Below are positions 43,088 through 53,959 of a stretch of DNA of 64,000 nucleotides, one piece after another. Source of the stretch: an uncultured Bacilli bacterium (GTDB lineage: Bacteria; Bacillota_I; Bacilli_A; RF39; UBA660). The notes under the pieces were generated by a model. It was given only the letters and a program-made list of their open reading frames with translations, searched no databases and was not told where the DNA came from. Numbering within the stretch: the first letter of the stretch is position 1; every line of letters begins with the position of its first letter. The DNA lies in the NCBI GenBank assembly GCA_910587535.1, contig CAJUKM010000001.1:25787-89786 (forward strand), given 5' to 3'. Both the position numbers and the translations under genes were made by a program.

Positions 43088-45629
43088 CTTCCACAACTTC
43101 TTTATCTGAGTTTTCCACAGTTTTTTCTTCTATAGTAGAATCATTGTCTTCGATTTTATCTTTTTCCACAATACTTATAGATGAAACTATTTGATTCTCT
43201 TTTAAATTGATCAATCTTACTCCTTGAGCATTTCTACTCAGCTGTGAGATGTTAGCTGTTTCTAGTCTTATGACCATACCGGAATCCGTGATAATAACTA
43301 TGTCTTTTTCATCATCTACTAATTTAAATGATACGATACTTCCGTTTTTGTCAGTTACATTTAGAGCTTTTACTCCCTTGCTTCCACGCTTAGTTTCTCT
43401 AAATTCACGAACAAATGTTCTTTTTCCATATCCTTTTTGAGTTACTATTAATAGGTTTGCTTCAAGATCACATACTTCTGCACATATACACGTTCCATCA
43501 GGCATATTTATTCCTCTGACTCCTGAGGCTGTTCTTCCCATTATGCGTACTTCGTCTTCATCGAATAATACTGTACGTCCGTTCGTAGATCCTAATAGAA
43601 CCTTATTATTTCCTGTAGTTTTTTTGACTTCGATCAATTCGTCATCATCTTTAAGAGTAATACTTATTTTTCCTGTCTGACGAATATTGGCGAAGTCTTC
43701 TATTGCTGTTCTTTTTACTATTCCTTTTTTAGTAGCGAATAATAAATATTTGTATTCTTCGTCATCATTAGATATTTTTATAATCGAACTAACTGTTTCT
43801 TCCTTTTCAATGTGTAACAAATTAATAATAGGTAGTCCCTTAGATTGTCTTGCAAATTCTGGAATTTCATATCCTTTAAGTCTATATACCTTGCCTTTAT
43901 TAGTAAAGAACAATATGTAATCATGGGTTGATACGTTTATCATCAGTTTTACGTTATCTTCTTCGTTTGTACTCATTCCTTTGATTCCAACGCCACCACG
44001 ATTCTGAATTTTGTAGGTATTAGCTGCTAATCTTTTAATATAGCCTTTTTCTGTGACGGTAATGATGCTATTTTCTTCTGGTATGAGCGATTCATCTTCT
44101 ATAAAGTCTATAGCTGTCATATCTATCTTTGTTCTTCTCTCATCACCGTATTTTTCTTTAATTTCTGTCATCTCTTTTTTAATTATGTCTAAAACTTTTT
44201 GTTCGCTTGCTAGAATTGATTTTAATTCTTCAATAAGTTTTAACAGATTTGCCAGTTCTTCTTCGATTTTGCTTCTTTCTAATCCAGTCAATCTGCGCAA
44301 TTTTAATTCTAGTATACTATCAGCCTGAATTTCAGAGAAGCCAAATCTACTTATCAATCTCTCTTTGGCTATGACATCACTTTCTGCTTCTTTTATAATC
44401 TTTATGACTTCATCGATATTATCTAAGGCTATTTTGTATCCCTCTAAGATATGGACTCTCTTTTCTGCTTTTTCTAATTCAAAGCGAGTTCTTCTTACGA
44501 TAACTTCCTTCTGATGATCGATGTATTTGCTGATAATTTCTTTTAAAGTCAGGGTTTTAGGTACACCCATGTCCAACATTATAAACAATATTCCATAAGT
44601 AGTTTGAAAATCGGTATGTTTGTATAAGTTATTTAGTACTACTTGAGGATTAGCATCTCTTTTTAGAGTTATAGTAATTTTTAGACCATTTTTTAAGTCA
44701 GTGTGATAGTCTGAGATTCCTTCTATCACCTTATTATGAACGAGATCTGCGACTTTTTCTTTTAGTGATAACGTATTAGTACCATAAGGAACTTCATCTA
44801 TTATTATATAATTCCTGCCATGTTTTTCTTCAATGATAGCATTACTTCTTATAGTAATAGATCCACGTCCTGTTTCATAGGCCTTTTTAATACCACTGTT
44901 TCCTAATATTATTCCACCAGTAGGGAAATCCGGACCTTTTATATACTGCATTAAACCTAAAGTGTCTATTTCTGGATTATCTATGTACGCAATACAACCA
45001 TCTATTACTTCTTTTAAATTATGTGGCGGAATATTTGTAGCCATTCCTACGGCAATTCCTGTCGTTCCATTGACTAAAACGTTAGGAAATCTTGATGGTA
45101 ATACATCTGGTTCTTTTTCTAATCCATCGAAGTTTGGCGAAAAATTAACAGTATTTTTATTGATATCACGTATCATTTCTAGTGATATCTTAGCCATTCT
45201 AGATTCTGTATAACGATATGCTGCTGCACTGTCTCCATTTATATTTCCGAAGTTTCCGTGTCCATCTACTAACATGTATCTAAGACTGAAATCTTGGGCC
45301 ATTCTTACCATGGCATCGTAAATAGATGAGTCCCCATGTGGATGGTATTTACCGATAACATCTCCGATAATACGTGCACATTTTTTATGTGGTTTGTCTG
45401 GTGTATATCCCGATTCATACATAGAGTATAGAATTCTTCTATGTACTGGTTTTAGTCCATCTCGAAGATCTGGCAAGGCTCTAGCAGTGATAACACTCAA
45501 AGAATATTCTATGAACGAGTCTTCTATTTCTTTAACTATATCATTATGCTGTACTTTATCTTTTTCTGTCATTTCGACTGTAGTTTCTTCAACTTCTTCA
45601 ATTTTTTCTATTTTTTTATCTTCATCCAT
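43065..45629 (-). CDS. gyrA: DNA gyrase subunit A
   Basis: 854 aa. '[27 protein letters not shown]', catalytic Tyr in [10 protein letters not shown], '[10 protein letters not shown]' within the C-terminal beta-pinwheel and the GyrA-box-like '[10 protein letters not shown]' region. The tail is long and acidic. It cuts and rejoins DNA to add negative supercoils with GyrB, 11 bp upstream. Confidence 0.97.
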   Translation of the reverse strand: MDEDKKIEKIEEVEETTVEMTEKDKVQHNDIVKEIEDSFIEYSLSVITARALPDLRDGLKPVHRRILYSMYESGYTPDKPHKKCARIIGDVIGKYHPHGDSSIYDAMVRMAQDFSLRYMLVDGHGNFGNINGDSAAAYRYTESRMAKISLEMIRDINKNTVNFSPNFDGLEKEPDVLPSRFPNVLVNGTTGIAVGMATNIPPHNLKEVIDGCIAYIDNPEIDTLGLMQYIKGPDFPTGGIILGNSGIKKAYETGRGSITIRSNAIIEEKHGRNYIIIDEVPYGTNTLSLKEKVADLVHNKVIEGISDYHTDLKNGLKITITLKRDANPQVVLNNLYKHTDFQTTYGILFIMLDMGVPKTLTLKEIISKYIDHQKEVIVRRTRFELEKAEKRVHILEGYKIALDNIDEVIKIIKEAESDVIAKERLISRFGFSEIQADSILELKLRRLTGLERSKIEEELANLLKLIEELKSILASEQKVLDIIKKEMTEIKEKYGDERRTKIDMTAIDFIEDESLIPEENSIITVTEKGYIKRLAANTYKIQNRGGVGIKGMSTNEEDNVKLMINVSTHDYILFFTNKGKVYRLKGYEIPEFARQSKGLPIINLLHIEKEETVSSIIKISNDDEEYKYLLFATKKGIVKRTAIEDFANIRQTGKISITLKDDDELIEVKKTTGNNKVLLGSTNGRTVLFDEDEVRIMGRTASGVRGINMPDGTCICAEVCDLEANLLIVTQKGYGKRTFVREFRETKRGSKGVKALNVTDKNGSIVSFKLVDDEKDIVIITDSGMVIRLETANISQLSRNAQGVRLINLKENQIVSSISIVEKDKIEDNDSTIEEKTVENSDKEVVEEKGNSTE

Positions 45630-45640
45630 GATTTTACCTC

Positions 45641-47575
45641 CTATCCTATAGTATCTATATTAGTGGCATATGGGGCTTTCTCCTCGATAAATTTTCTTCG
45701 AGGTTCAACTTCTTCACCCATTATCTTACTAAATGCGGCATCAGCGCTCATCGCGTCATTTACGGTTATTTTTTTCAATATTCTTGTCTCGATGTTCATA
45801 GTAGTTTCGTCTAATTCATGAGGGTCCATTTCTCCGAGACCTTTCATTCTGGTTATTTCCGTTTTTACATTTTCCGGAAGAGATTTTAAATATTCATCTT
45901 TTTCTGGCTCTGTTAAGACATATTTAATTGTTTTCCCGTGTTTTATACAAAAAAGTGGTGGTTGAGCTGCGTAGACATGTCCTGCTTCAACAATAGGCCT
46001 AAAGAATCTATAGAAAAGTGTTAAAAGCAGTACTCTTATGTGTGCTCCATCGACATCGGCATCGGTCATGATGATTATTTTATCGTATCTCAACTTATTG
46101 AGGTCGAATTCTTCACCTATACCAGTTCCGAATGCTGTTATGATAGTTCTTATTTCATCATTCGATAGTGCTTTATCCAAACGAGCTTTTTCTACGTTCA
46201 ATATTTTTCCCTTTAGTGGAAGTATTGCTTGAGTCATACTATCTCTACATTTTAGAGCTGATCCTCCTGCTGAATCTCCCTCGACTAGGAATATTTCACA
46301 GATGCTTGGGTCTTTTTCTTTACAATCCTGCAATTTTCCACCGAAAGGAACAACGTCTAGATCTCCCTTTCTATGGGCGATTTCTCTCGCCTTTTTAGCG
46401 GCAATTCTCGCTCTAGCAGCCATTAAACATTTATCAATTATCTCTTTAGCATCGCTAGGATTTTCCATTAAGAAACGTTCAAATCCTGAACTGAAGACGT
46501 CGTCAGCTATTTTTCTTACCTCTGCATTACCCAATTTTGTTTTAGTTTGTCCTTCAAACTGAGGATCTGGATGCTTACAAGAGATTATCATTGTGAGACC
46601 TTCTCTTACATCATCACCACTAAGCGGATCGTCACTTTCCTTTAAAAGCTTGTTATTTTTAGCATAATTGTTGATTATACGTGTTAGTGCTCTTTTTACG
46701 CCGTCTTCATGTGTTCCACCCTCGTAAGTCTTAATGTTATTCGTATAAGAGTAAATTGAAGGACTATAAGAACTGTTATATTGCATGGCTACTTCCAAAG
46801 ATATATCATTTTCTACTCCTTCAAAATAGACGATATCTTCGTGGATAGCCGTTTTATTTTTATTTAATAACCTTACGTATTCGATTATTCCTCCATTATA
46901 TAGAAATTCCTCTTTCTTTATTTCAGATCCTCTAGTATCAGAAAGAATAATTCTCAGACCTTTATTTAAGAATGCCAATTCCTGTAATCTTTCATGTAAG
47001 ATATCATACTTATATTCGGTAGTTTCAGTAAAGATAGTCGCGTCTGGTTTAAATTTTACAGTTGTTCCGGTTCGATTTTCATCACATTTGTCGATTACTT
47101 TCATCGGTTCGACAGGTTTTCCACCGTTTTCAAACCTTTGATAATGGACTTCTCCGTGTTGATATACGTATACTTCTAGCCATTCTGATAAAGCATTTAC
47201 AACACTGGCACCGACACCGTGTAATCCTCCAGATACCTTGTATCCTCCGCCTCCAAACTTTCCGCCGGCGTGTAGCACTGTGAATATCGTTTCGATTGTC
47301 GACAATCCAGTCTTTGCATTCATTCCGGTTGGCATTCCACGACCGTCATCCTTGACAGTTATGCTATTATCTTTTTCGACAATGATTTCTATATCGTCAC
47401 AATAACCTGCTAAAGCTTCGTCTACGGAGTTGTCCACTATTTCCCATACTAAATGGTGTAATCCTCTTTCGCTAGTCGTTCCTATATACATTCCTGGGCG
47501 TTTTCTGACGGCTTCAAGACCTTCTAAAACCTGAATATCACTATCAGAATATTCTTGATTATTTTTCTCATTCAT
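45641..47575 (-). CDS. gyrB: DNA gyrase subunit B
   Basis: 644 aa. GHKL ATPase ('[20 protein letters not shown]', '[19 protein letters not shown]') and Toprim domain ('[14 protein letters not shown]', '[14 protein letters not shown]'). Its start overlaps the recF end by 8 bp; the recF-gyrB-gyrA order is ancestral for Firmicutes origins. Confidence 0.97.
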   Translation of the reverse strand: MNEKNNQEYSDSDIQVLEGLEAVRKRPGMYIGTTSERGLHHLVWEIVDNSVDEALAGYCDDIEIIVEKDNSITVKDDGRGMPTGMNAKTGLSTIETIFTVLHAGGKFGGGGYKVSGGLHGVGASVVNALSEWLEVYVYQHGEVHYQRFENGGKPVEPMKVIDKCDENRTGTTVKFKPDATIFTETTEYKYDILHERLQELAFLNKGLRIILSDTRGSEIKKEEFLYNGGIIEYVRLLNKNKTAIHEDIVYFEGVENDISLEVAMQYNSSYSPSIYSYTNNIKTYEGGTHEDGVKRALTRIINNYAKNNKLLKESDDPLSGDDVREGLTMIISCKHPDPQFEGQTKTKLGNAEVRKIADDVFSSGFERFLMENPSDAKEIIDKCLMAARARIAAKKAREIAHRKGDLDVVPFGGKLQDCKEKDPSICEIFLVEGDSAGGSALKCRDSMTQAILPLKGKILNVEKARLDKALSNDEIRTIITAFGTGIGEEFDLNKLRYDKIIIMTDADVDGAHIRVLLLTLFYRFFRPIVEAGHVYAAQPPLFCIKHGKTIKYVLTEPEKDEYLKSLPENVKTEITRMKGLGEMDPHELDETTMNIETRILKKITVNDAMSADAAFSKIMGEEVEPRRKFIEEKAPYATNIDTIG

Positions 47576-48665
47576 ACTCTCTTTTCACCACTTTCTCATT
47601 TTTAACACTAAAAACTGTGCAATTATTCAGTATTTTGGTGTTTATGTTTTTTAAATCGGTCGTCGTTATAAAAATTTGTAAGTTTTTATTCAATTTCTTT
47701 AAGATATTATTTATTTTTTTCCCATCTAATTCGCTGAATAAGTCATCTAAGATCAAAATTGGATATATTCCTCTATCTTTGATAAAAAGTTCAATTTCAG
47801 CGAGTTTAAAGCACACTATGGCGTTCTTTTGTTCTCCTTCAGATCCATAATCTTTTAAATTATTTCCTTTTAGAGAAAATATAAAATCGTCATGATGAAT
47901 TCCGATGTTAGTTTTTCCTATAACAATATCTTTATCTAAATAAGACTTATATTTTGCCATAAGTTCTTCTTTAGTTTTATTTTTATAGGAACTCACATAC
48001 AAGACTTTGAGACCTTTTTTTCTCGTTATATCGACATTAATCTTGTCATAATACTTATTGATGTCGTCGATGAATTTCTGTCTATAGTTAGCTATTTTCA
48101 TACCGATTTCGATAAGTTTTTCAGTCAAAATCCAGAGATAATCTGGACTAGCTAGTTTATTAACATACATCAATTTTAAAAAGGCATTTCTCTGTTTTAA
48201 AGTTTTATTATATTCGTTTAATAAATGAAGATATCCATTTTCCATTTGTGAGATCTCGATGTTTATCATATTTCTTCGACTCATCGGCGAATCTTTTATG
48301 ACGTTCGTATGTTCTGGTGTGAAAAGTACGACATTTATCTTAGAAATATAATTGCTAAGTTTGGCAATTTTGTTGTTGTCTATTTTGACAATTTTTCCAT
48401 TATCGGAAAGATCTACTTTGTATTTGTGCTTTATCCTATCTTTAACTGAACCTTCGATACTCATCTCTTTTTTACCATTTTTAATGAGTATTTTATCGAG
48501 ACTTCCTCTAAAAGATTTGGTTATTGCTAGGACATATATAGCTTCTACTATGTTCGTCTTTCCCGACCCATTTTCTCCAATTATGATATTCTGCTTTTTA
48601 GAAAATTCTAAAGTTAAGTTTTCATAATTTCTAAAATTGTATAGTTTCAAGTTGCTGATTTTCAT
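47568..48665 (-). CDS. recF: DNA replication and repair protein RecF
   Basis: 365 aa SMC-like ATPase: Walker [16 protein letters not shown], signature region '[20 protein letters not shown]' and Walker [13 protein letters not shown]. It helps load RecA at gaps with RecO/RecR. Overlaps gyrB by 8 bp. The S4-domain gene usually found between dnaN and recF (yaaA/rlbA) is missing. Confidence 0.95.
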   Translation of the reverse strand: MKISNLKLYNFRNYENLTLEFSKKQNIIIGENGSGKTNIVEAIYVLAITKSFRGSLDKILIKNGKKEMSIEGSVKDRIKHKYKVDLSDNGKIVKIDNNKIAKLSNYISKINVVLFTPEHTNVIKDSPMSRRNMINIEISQMENGYLHLLNEYNKTLKQRNAFLKLMYVNKLASPDYLWILTEKLIEIGMKIANYRQKFIDDINKYYDKINVDITRKKGLKVLYVSSYKNKTKEELMAKYKSYLDKDIVIGKTNIGIHHDDFIFSLKGNNLKDYGSEGEQKNAIVCFKLAEIELFIKDRGIYPILILDDLFSELDGKKINNILKKLNKNLQIFITTTDLKNINTKILNNCTVFSVKNEKVVKREYE

Positions 48666-48787
48666 AAATTGCCACCTTAAAGCTTGAATAATAAATTTAC
48701 TAGGTATGGACGATCCTCTATACCTAGTAATAATTATACCATAAAAATGGCCACTTTTAAAAGATTTTTTAAGATTTTAGTCGAAAA

Positions 48788-49237
48788 TTAACGTCTGTTT
48801 TTTCTTTTATAAATGATCGATTCTAATCTAGTTGCTCTCAACACTTGATTGTTGATAATCTTATTCGATGCGTGTACTTGCAATGTAAGATTATTGTGGA
48901 ATCTTATGATACTTTCGTCATCATATGGAGTATAGCTATCCAAATTGTTAAGCGATACCCATCCACAATCATTGAGACGTGGACTAGATGTCGGGAAAAA
49001 TATCAAATTTTCCGAGTCTTCAATTAAAATTGGTGCTTTATGAGTTATTCCAATCAATTCCATCGTTCCTTTTTTTCGACCTTCGTATGAACTTCCGTAA
49101 TATTCACAATTTTCTGCAATTATTTTTCGAGCATTTTTTTCTACAACAAACGCATTTTCATTTTCATAAACTTTAGACCTTTTTTTATTTATAGGCATTA
49201 TCGCTAAAGTTTTTGAACTAATCGTATAGTTTTCCAT
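48788..49237 (-). CDS. comK: ComK-family competence transcription factor (short form)
   Basis: 149 aa. Conserved ComK blocks are present: GSSYEGRKKGT (48-58), HKAPILIEDSENLIFFPTSSP (HKAPI 66-70, FFPTSSP 80-86), CGWVSL (91-96) and NNQVLRATRLESIIYKR (from 129). The protein ends soon after, lacking about 40 C-terminal residues including the MecA-recognised FMLYP-type tail of B. subtilis ComK (192 aa). It should bind AT-box pairs at DNA-uptake gene promoters. Its location between recF and dnaN is unusual. Family call is firm; regulation is inference. Confidence 0.85.
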   Translation of the reverse strand: MENYTISSKTLAIMPINKKRSKVYENENAFVVEKNARKIIAENCEYYGSSYEGRKKGTMELIGITHKAPILIEDSENLIFFPTSSPRLNDCGWVSLNNLDSYTPYDDESIIRFHNNLTLQVHASNKIINNQVLRATRLESIIYKRKNRR

Positions 49238-49348
49238 CGTTTCACCTCCCTGCAGGTCCCCTTATACTATAAATCGCTGTCGATATTTGTCGAACTGTGT
49301 AAGAATTGCTAAAAAAATTAACTTTTTTGAAATATTTTGCGATTTAAA

Positions 49349-49371
49349 TAAAAAAAAACGGCATAACCGTC
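49349..49371 (-). terminator. Intrinsic terminator after dnaN
   Basis: Short ACGG / CCGT stem (49358-49370) followed by nine T residues on the minus strand, immediately beyond the dnaN stop. Confidence 0.65.
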
Positions 49372-49374
49372 ATT

Positions 49375-50493
49375 TTAATAAGTTTTAATAGGAAGGATAA
49401 GTTGTACTAAAGTTTCGTCTTTAGCAGATTTGATAACTATAGGTTTAATCTCACTGTTAAGTAAGACGACTAGTTCAGTATCGTCGATAGTTTTTAATGC
49501 ATCCATCATGTATTTAGCACTGAAAGATATTCCGACATCATTTCCCTCGTTTTTCTCGATTTCGATCGTCTCTTCTGTTCTACCAATTTCGGAAGCAAAA
49601 GAGGAGATCACCAATCTATTGGTGTTGGTCTCCATTTTAACGATGTTCTTTTCTTTATTTTGAGTAAGGAGTGAAGCTCTATCGATAGCACTATAGAAAT
49701 CGTTATAGTTAGTATTAAATATGATACTAAAATCATCGGGAATCAAATTATTCGTATTAGGGTAAGTACCACTTAACAGATTAGATTGAAGAGTAATATT
49801 TTTATATATAAATAGAATCTTGTTGGAAAATATATGCATTTCCACAGGTTCGTCATCGTTTATGATTTTATCTAATTCACTTATATTGTTTCCTGGAATA
49901 GTGATGTTTACTTCCTCTTTAATAAATTCTGACAGTTGGATAGTCTTTTTTGCTAGTCTATAAGAATCAGTTGCTGTTACTTCCATGATATTACCCTGCA
50001 ATTTGAGATTTATTCCCGTCAGAAGAGGTCTAGATTCTTGAGTACTTATAGCAAAGACTGTCTGTTTTATAATAGTTTTAAATAGATTTCCTTTAATAAC
50101 GATAGGATCTTTCTGATATTCTAATTTTATCTGTGGATAATCTTCTACTTTTAAACAGTTCAAACTGAATTGACTCGTTTTAGCTTTGATCATCACCTTT
50201 AAACCGTCTATCACTTCTATATCGATCGTATCGTCCGGTAACTTTCTTATTATTTCATTTATATATTTACTCTGAATTACGATACTTCCTTCTTCAGAGA
50301 CACTTTTTATCTTGTCTCTCTTTATATATGATTTTATCGTTAAATCTGTATCGCTCGCAGTTAAATATAATCCTTCAGAGTTCAATTCGAATTTGATACC
50401 GTTTAATACAGGTATGACATTTTTAATAGATATGGCTTTTGTTACGTTGTTTAAGCTTTCTAGTAGTGTGCTTTTTTCAATAGTGAATTTCAT
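49375..50493 (-). CDS. dnaN: DNA polymerase III sliding clamp (beta)
   Basis: 372 aa with three clamp-fold repeats: MKFTIEKSTLLESLNNVTKAI at the start, 'ESRPLLTGINLKLQGN' in the middle, and the C-terminal 'LVQLILPIKTY', close to the canonical end that forms the protein-binding pocket. It follows dnaA by about 140 bp containing a second DnaA-box cluster. Confidence 0.96.
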   Translation of the reverse strand: MKFTIEKSTLLESLNNVTKAISIKNVIPVLNGIKFELNSEGLYLTASDTDLTIKSYIKRDKIKSVSEEGSIVIQSKYINEIIRKLPDDTIDIEVIDGLKVMIKAKTSQFSLNCLKVEDYPQIKLEYQKDPIVIKGNLFKTIIKQTVFAISTQESRPLLTGINLKLQGNIMEVTATDSYRLAKKTIQLSEFIKEEVNITIPGNNISELDKIINDDEPVEMHIFSNKILFIYKNITLQSNLLSGTYPNTNNLIPDDFSIIFNTNYNDFYSAIDRASLLTQNKEKNIVKMETNTNRLVISSFASEIGRTEETIEIEKNEGNDVGISFSAKYMMDALKTIDDTELVVLLNSEIKPIVIKSAKDETLVQLILPIKTY

Positions 50494-50541
50494 TTTTGTT
50501 TCCTTCTTTCTTATTTTATATTAGTTATTATTGTTATGTCC

Positions 50542-50630
50542 TGTGGATTCTGTGGAAAAGAGATATTTTTCTTTTAAAATATGGATTTCGAGGGTGTTGA
50601 TAAGCTGTTGAAAAGTGTAGTTGTTTCAAC
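50542..50630. promoter_or_regulatory. DnaA-box cluster between dnaA and dnaN
   Basis: Boxes seen (as reverse complement of TTATCCACA-like): TGTGGAAAA 50551-50559, TGTTGATAA 50595-50603, TGTTGAAAA 50606-50614, plus looser TGTGGATTC 50542-50550. With the upstream cluster this gives a bipartite arrangement around dnaA. Confidence 0.65.
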
Positions 50631-50633
50631 AAG

Positions 50634-52055
50634 TTAACCGATATTATTTTTAATCTCTTTAATTATGTCTTTTAATTGATTGTTATTTTTCAAATCTTCT
50701 TTTATTTTATCACAGGCGTGAATGATTGTCGAATGATCGCGATTACCAAATTCTAATCCTATCTTAGGAAATGACTCGTCCGTATAAGTACGACAAAGAT
50801 ATATTGCCACTTGTCTAGGATAGTTTATGTTTGCGGTACGTCGTTTACTTTTTAAATCTTCGACTGTTATTTTATAGTAGTCTGCGACCGCTTTTTGGAT
50901 TTTTGCAATATTGCTATCCATGTAGACAGAATTTTTTAGATAATCTCTAAGAGCTTCGTTTGCGAATTCCAAATCGATTTTATGAGGTCCCATAATGGCA
51001 GCATAGGCGTATAGCCTCGTTATTGCTCCTTCGATGTGTCTCACGTCGTTTTCACTGTTACTCGCTATATATTCGATGACGTCGTCCATAACTAGTCCTG
51101 CAACCGCATGTCCTGACATCTTGTTTTTAGCTATCCTTTTCTTCAATTCGATATCTGGAGGATAGATGTTTACGGTAAGTCCCCAACTAAATCTCGTTCT
51201 AAGTCGCTCTTCTAAAAGTTTTAAATCATCCGGACTGCGATCAGAACTTATTATTATCTGTTTGTTCATATCATAGAGACTGTTAAAAGTATGGAAAAAT
51301 TCTTGCTGAGTTTTCTCCGCTTTTTCTAGAAATTGGATATCGTCTATCATCAAGACGTCTATGCCTCTATACTTTTCTTTAAATGCTTGAATGTAGGTTC
51401 CATCTTTGTTCATATTTATCGTCGTAAAGTCCGAAATGAACTTATCGCTAGTGACATATAAAACCTTTTTTGCACTGGTATTTTTTATATAATTTCCTAT
51501 GGCGTGCATCAAGTGTGTTTTACCTAAGCCACTTTTTCCATGTATGAAAAAAGGGTTATATAGTTTTCCCGGTTGTTCAGCAACTGACATCGCGGCAGTA
51601 TGCGCTAGTCTATTAGAATCTCCGACAATAAAATTATCGAACGTATATTTTTCTATCAGATTGCTCTCTATAGGGTGTTGATAAGTAGTAGTGTTTTCAA
51701 CAGGTATCGTTAAAGGATCAGAATTTTCATTCTGAAGAGGTGTAATTGTTCCTACTGGTTTTTCTTTGATCGTTGAAATTTCTTCTTCTAAAACGAATTC
51801 GATATTACAGTGTTTTCCCAAGATGGCTTCCATCAGTTCTTCAATCGTTTCTAAATATCTCTTTATTAATGCTTCCTTTATATAGAGAGAGCTAGTCACT
51901 ATAGTTACAATTTTTATCGATTTGTTATCCTCGACTGCATCGTCGATTTTATATATTTTACAGTATTTAAACCAGGAGTTTATTGAGACGGTAGAAATCC
52001 TATTTTTTAATAATCCTATAAAATTTTGCCATATTAAATTATTTTCTTCGCTCAT
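50634..52055 (-). CDS. dnaA: Chromosomal replication initiator DnaA
   Basis: 473 aa. Domain I about 1-85, linker II about 86-140, AAA+ domain with Walker A HGKSGLGKTHLMHAIG and Walker B DVLMIDDIQFL, and C-terminal DNA-binding domain ending with the signature 'GLEFGNRDHSTIIHACDKI'. It unwinds oriC and loads the helicase. All genes on each side point away from it. Confidence 0.97.
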   Translation of the reverse strand: MSEENNLIWQNFIGLLKNRISTVSINSWFKYCKIYKIDDAVEDNKSIKIVTIVTSSLYIKEALIKRYLETIEELMEAILGKHCNIEFVLEEEISTIKEKPVGTITPLQNENSDPLTIPVENTTTYQHPIESNLIEKYTFDNFIVGDSNRLAHTAAMSVAEQPGKLYNPFFIHGKSGLGKTHLMHAIGNYIKNTSAKKVLYVTSDKFISDFTTINMNKDGTYIQAFKEKYRGIDVLMIDDIQFLEKAEKTQQEFFHTFNSLYDMNKQIIISSDRSPDDLKLLEERLRTRFSWGLTVNIYPPDIELKKRIAKNKMSGHAVAGLVMDDVIEYIASNSENDVRHIEGAITRLYAYAAIMGPHKIDLEFANEALRDYLKNSVYMDSNIAKIQKAVADYYKITVEDLKSKRRTANINYPRQVAIYLCRTYTDESFPKIGLEFGNRDHSTIIHACDKIKEDLKNNNQLKDIIKEIKNNIG

Positions 52056-52408
52056 AAACCATCACCCCGGTTTCTTGTTAATTTCATTTTAGCGTAAATC
52101 CAAAAAAAGATAAAGATGTTTTTGAAAAAATAATTTATGAACATAGTTTATCTACATAAATTGTTGAAAAATGTCGAATTTAAAACCTTTATTTAAAACA
52201 AAAACTTCATTTATCCACAGTTTCCACAATTTTGGGATATCGACAATGTAGATAAGTTATGCACATATTGTGGAAATAGTGTTGATAAGTGTGTGGAAAA
52301 AAATTATTCATATTCTATTTGAAAAGATTTGAAATCATCATGCGACTAAAATAAACTTAGCCGTAGGTATTTAATTTGATTAATATATAAAAGAAAGGAC
52401 TATTAAAC
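52056..52408. other. Probable oriC / dnaA upstream region
   Basis: Non-coding between divergent dnaA and rpmH. A DnaA-box cluster spans 52211-52300: TTATCCACA (52211-52219, perfect), TTATGCACA (52257-52265), TGTTGATAA (52280-52288) and TGTGGAAAA (52292-52300), with further loose matches. Flanking A+T-rich stretches (52081-52200, 52300-52400) could unwind. Strand switch of all neighbouring genes supports the origin. No separate dnaA promoter was resolved. Confidence 0.85.
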
Positions 52409-52438
52409 TTGACTTTTTGGCGATCCCTATAATATAAT
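52409..52438 (+). promoter_or_regulatory. Promoter of rpmH-rnpA
   Basis: -35 TTGACT (52409-52414), 18-bp spacer, -10 TATAAT (52433-52438), about 32 bp ahead of rpmH; GGAGGTG ribosome site follows. Confidence 0.8.
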
Positions 52439-52470
52439 ACTCTTGAATTTTAGATTTGGAGGTGCAAACT

Positions 52471-52593
52471 ATGAAAAGAACTTATCAACCAAACAATCGT
52501 AAAAAGAGTAAAAAGCACGGTTTTTTTGCTAGAAAAGAAAGCAATATTTTAAAATCTAGAAGAAAAAAAGGTCGTAAAGTATTATGTAAGTAA
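52471..52593 (+). CDS. rpmH: 50S ribosomal protein L34
   Basis: 40 aa, [20 protein letters not shown] at the start and '[10 protein letters not shown]' near the end, the signature of L34 (usually 44 aa; the central loop is 4 residues shorter here). It is the first rightward gene from the origin. Confidence 0.96.
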   Translation: MKRTYQPNNRKKSKKHGFFARKESNILKSRRKKGRKVLCK

Positions 52594-52615
52594 ACCACCA
52601 AGAGAGTGGTTTTTA
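52592..52615 (+). terminator. Hairpin between rpmH and rnpA (partial terminator/attenuator)
   Basis: Perfect 7-bp stem AAACCAC / GTGGTTT (52592-52612) followed by TTATT. A short T run means partial read-through is likely, giving more rpmH than rnpA transcript. Confidence 0.6.
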
Positions 52616-52631
52616 TTCTAGAAGGTGAAAT

Positions 52632-52961
52632 ATGAAGAGATGTGAAACGATCAAGGATAAAAAAAGATTTAATAGTATAATCAGATCTGGAACATTCTGT
52701 AAAAATAAATATTATGTATTATATTATTCTGAGAGTCTCGATAAGAAATTTTCTAAATTTGGAGTAGCGATTAAAAAGAGTTACGGCAAAGCAGTTGAGA
52801 GAAACAAAATCAAAAGGCAGACGAGGAATATAATCGATAAATATAAAAAAGAGTTCAAAAAAGGTAAGGATTATATTATAATGATAAGGAACGAATGCTT
52901 GAATGCCGACTTTAAGAAATTAGATGAATCATTAGAGGCATTAGTGAAAGGAATAAAATAG
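52632..52961 (+). CDS. rnpA: Ribonuclease P protein component
   Basis: 109 aa. 'MKRCETIKDKKRFNSIIRSG' and the RNA-binding motif ERNKIKRQTRNI (RNxxKR) are diagnostic. It binds the P RNA for tRNA 5' maturation. It ends directly at the yidC start, preserving rpmH-rnpA-yidC. Confidence 0.95.
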   Translation: MKRCETIKDKKRFNSIIRSGTFCKNKYYVLYYSESLDKKFSKFGVAIKKSYGKAVERNKIKRQTRNIIDKYKKEFKKGKDYIIMIRNECLNADFKKLDESLEALVKGIK

Positions 52962-53954
52962 ATGAAGAAAAACAAAAAGTTAGCAGTTTTGTTGTTAACC
53001 TTAATAGTTTTGAGTACAGGATGTACGAAATATTTATCCGATGGAGATAAGAAGAAGATAATAAATGAAGTCACTGGTCAATCGTTGACATCGAACATAT
53101 TATGCTTACCAGAAGATGAAGATCTTTTAAAGATTTATGAAGAAAACAAAGAGAACATGGATGTCGATTATGAAGGTTTAAATCCTTGTCCGGAATATAA
53201 ACCGAGCGATGTCAAATATAACAACCTTTGGGAAACGTTATTCGTTAAGCCTTTAGCATATATAATCATAAAGTTGGGAGTTTTCGTTAGCAATTATGGA
53301 TTAGCAGTTATCATATTAGGACTATTGATCAGATTGATATTATTTCCTTTTACTAAAAAGACGATGATGCAATCTGAAAACATGAAGAAAGCTCAACCCG
53401 AATTACAAGCTATTCAAAGAAAATATGGAAACGCTAAAGATCAAGCTACGGCGATGCAGATGAGTCAAGAATTGATGATGGTTTACAAAAAATATAACAT
53501 CAGTCCTGCTAGTGGATGTTTGGTTCCACTCATCCAACTTCCTATATTGTTAGCATTTTTAGAAGCGATAAATAGAGTTCCTGCGATTTTCGAAGGTAAT
53601 TTCTTAACCTTACAACTCGGAACTTCTCCTTTTGTAGGTATCAAAAATGGTAATTATCTCTATATTCTATTGATAATCTTGATAGTAGCTACTACATATT
53701 TTTCTTATAAAAATACTATGAATACTTCTACCGGTAATAAAGAACAAGATAAACAGATGGAGATGACTATGAAATTCATGATAGTGTTCATTTCAGTAGC
53801 ATCTTTAAGTTTACCGACCGCTTTAGCTCTTTATTGGATAGTTTCTAACGGATTCATGATATTGCAGACGTTAATTTTAAAAAGAGATAAAGACGAGAAT
53901 AAAAATAAGAATACCGGACGAGTAGTAGGCAATTCTAAAAAGAGAGGAAAATAG
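52962..53954 (+). CDS. yidC: Membrane protein insertase YidC (SpoIIIJ type), lipoprotein
   Basis: 330 aa. Lipoprotein signal with LIVLSTGC (Cys near 21), then five membrane segments: 'PLAYIIIKLGVFVSNYGLAVIILGLLIRLILFPFTKKTMM' spans TM1-TM2 (key 'LIRLILFPFTKK' with the functional Arg) and 'SGCLVPLIQLPILLAFLEAI', 'FLYIL' and 'PTALALYWIVSNGFMI'. It inserts membrane proteins; SpoIIIJ acts in sporulation in B. subtilis. Confidence 0.94.
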   Translation: MKKNKKLAVLLLTLIVLSTGCTKYLSDGDKKKIINEVTGQSLTSNILCLPEDEDLLKIYEENKENMDVDYEGLNPCPEYKPSDVKYNNLWETLFVKPLAYIIIKLGVFVSNYGLAVIILGLLIRLILFPFTKKTMMQSENMKKAQPELQAIQRKYGNAKDQATAMQMSQELMMVYKKYNISPASGCLVPLIQLPILLAFLEAINRVPAIFEGNFLTLQLGTSPFVGIKNGNYLYILLIILIVATTYFSYKNTMNTSTGNKEQDKQMEMTMKFMIVFISVASLSLPTALALYWIVSNGFMILQTLILKRDKDENKNKNTGRVVGNSKKRGK

Positions 53955-53959
53955 TAGTC

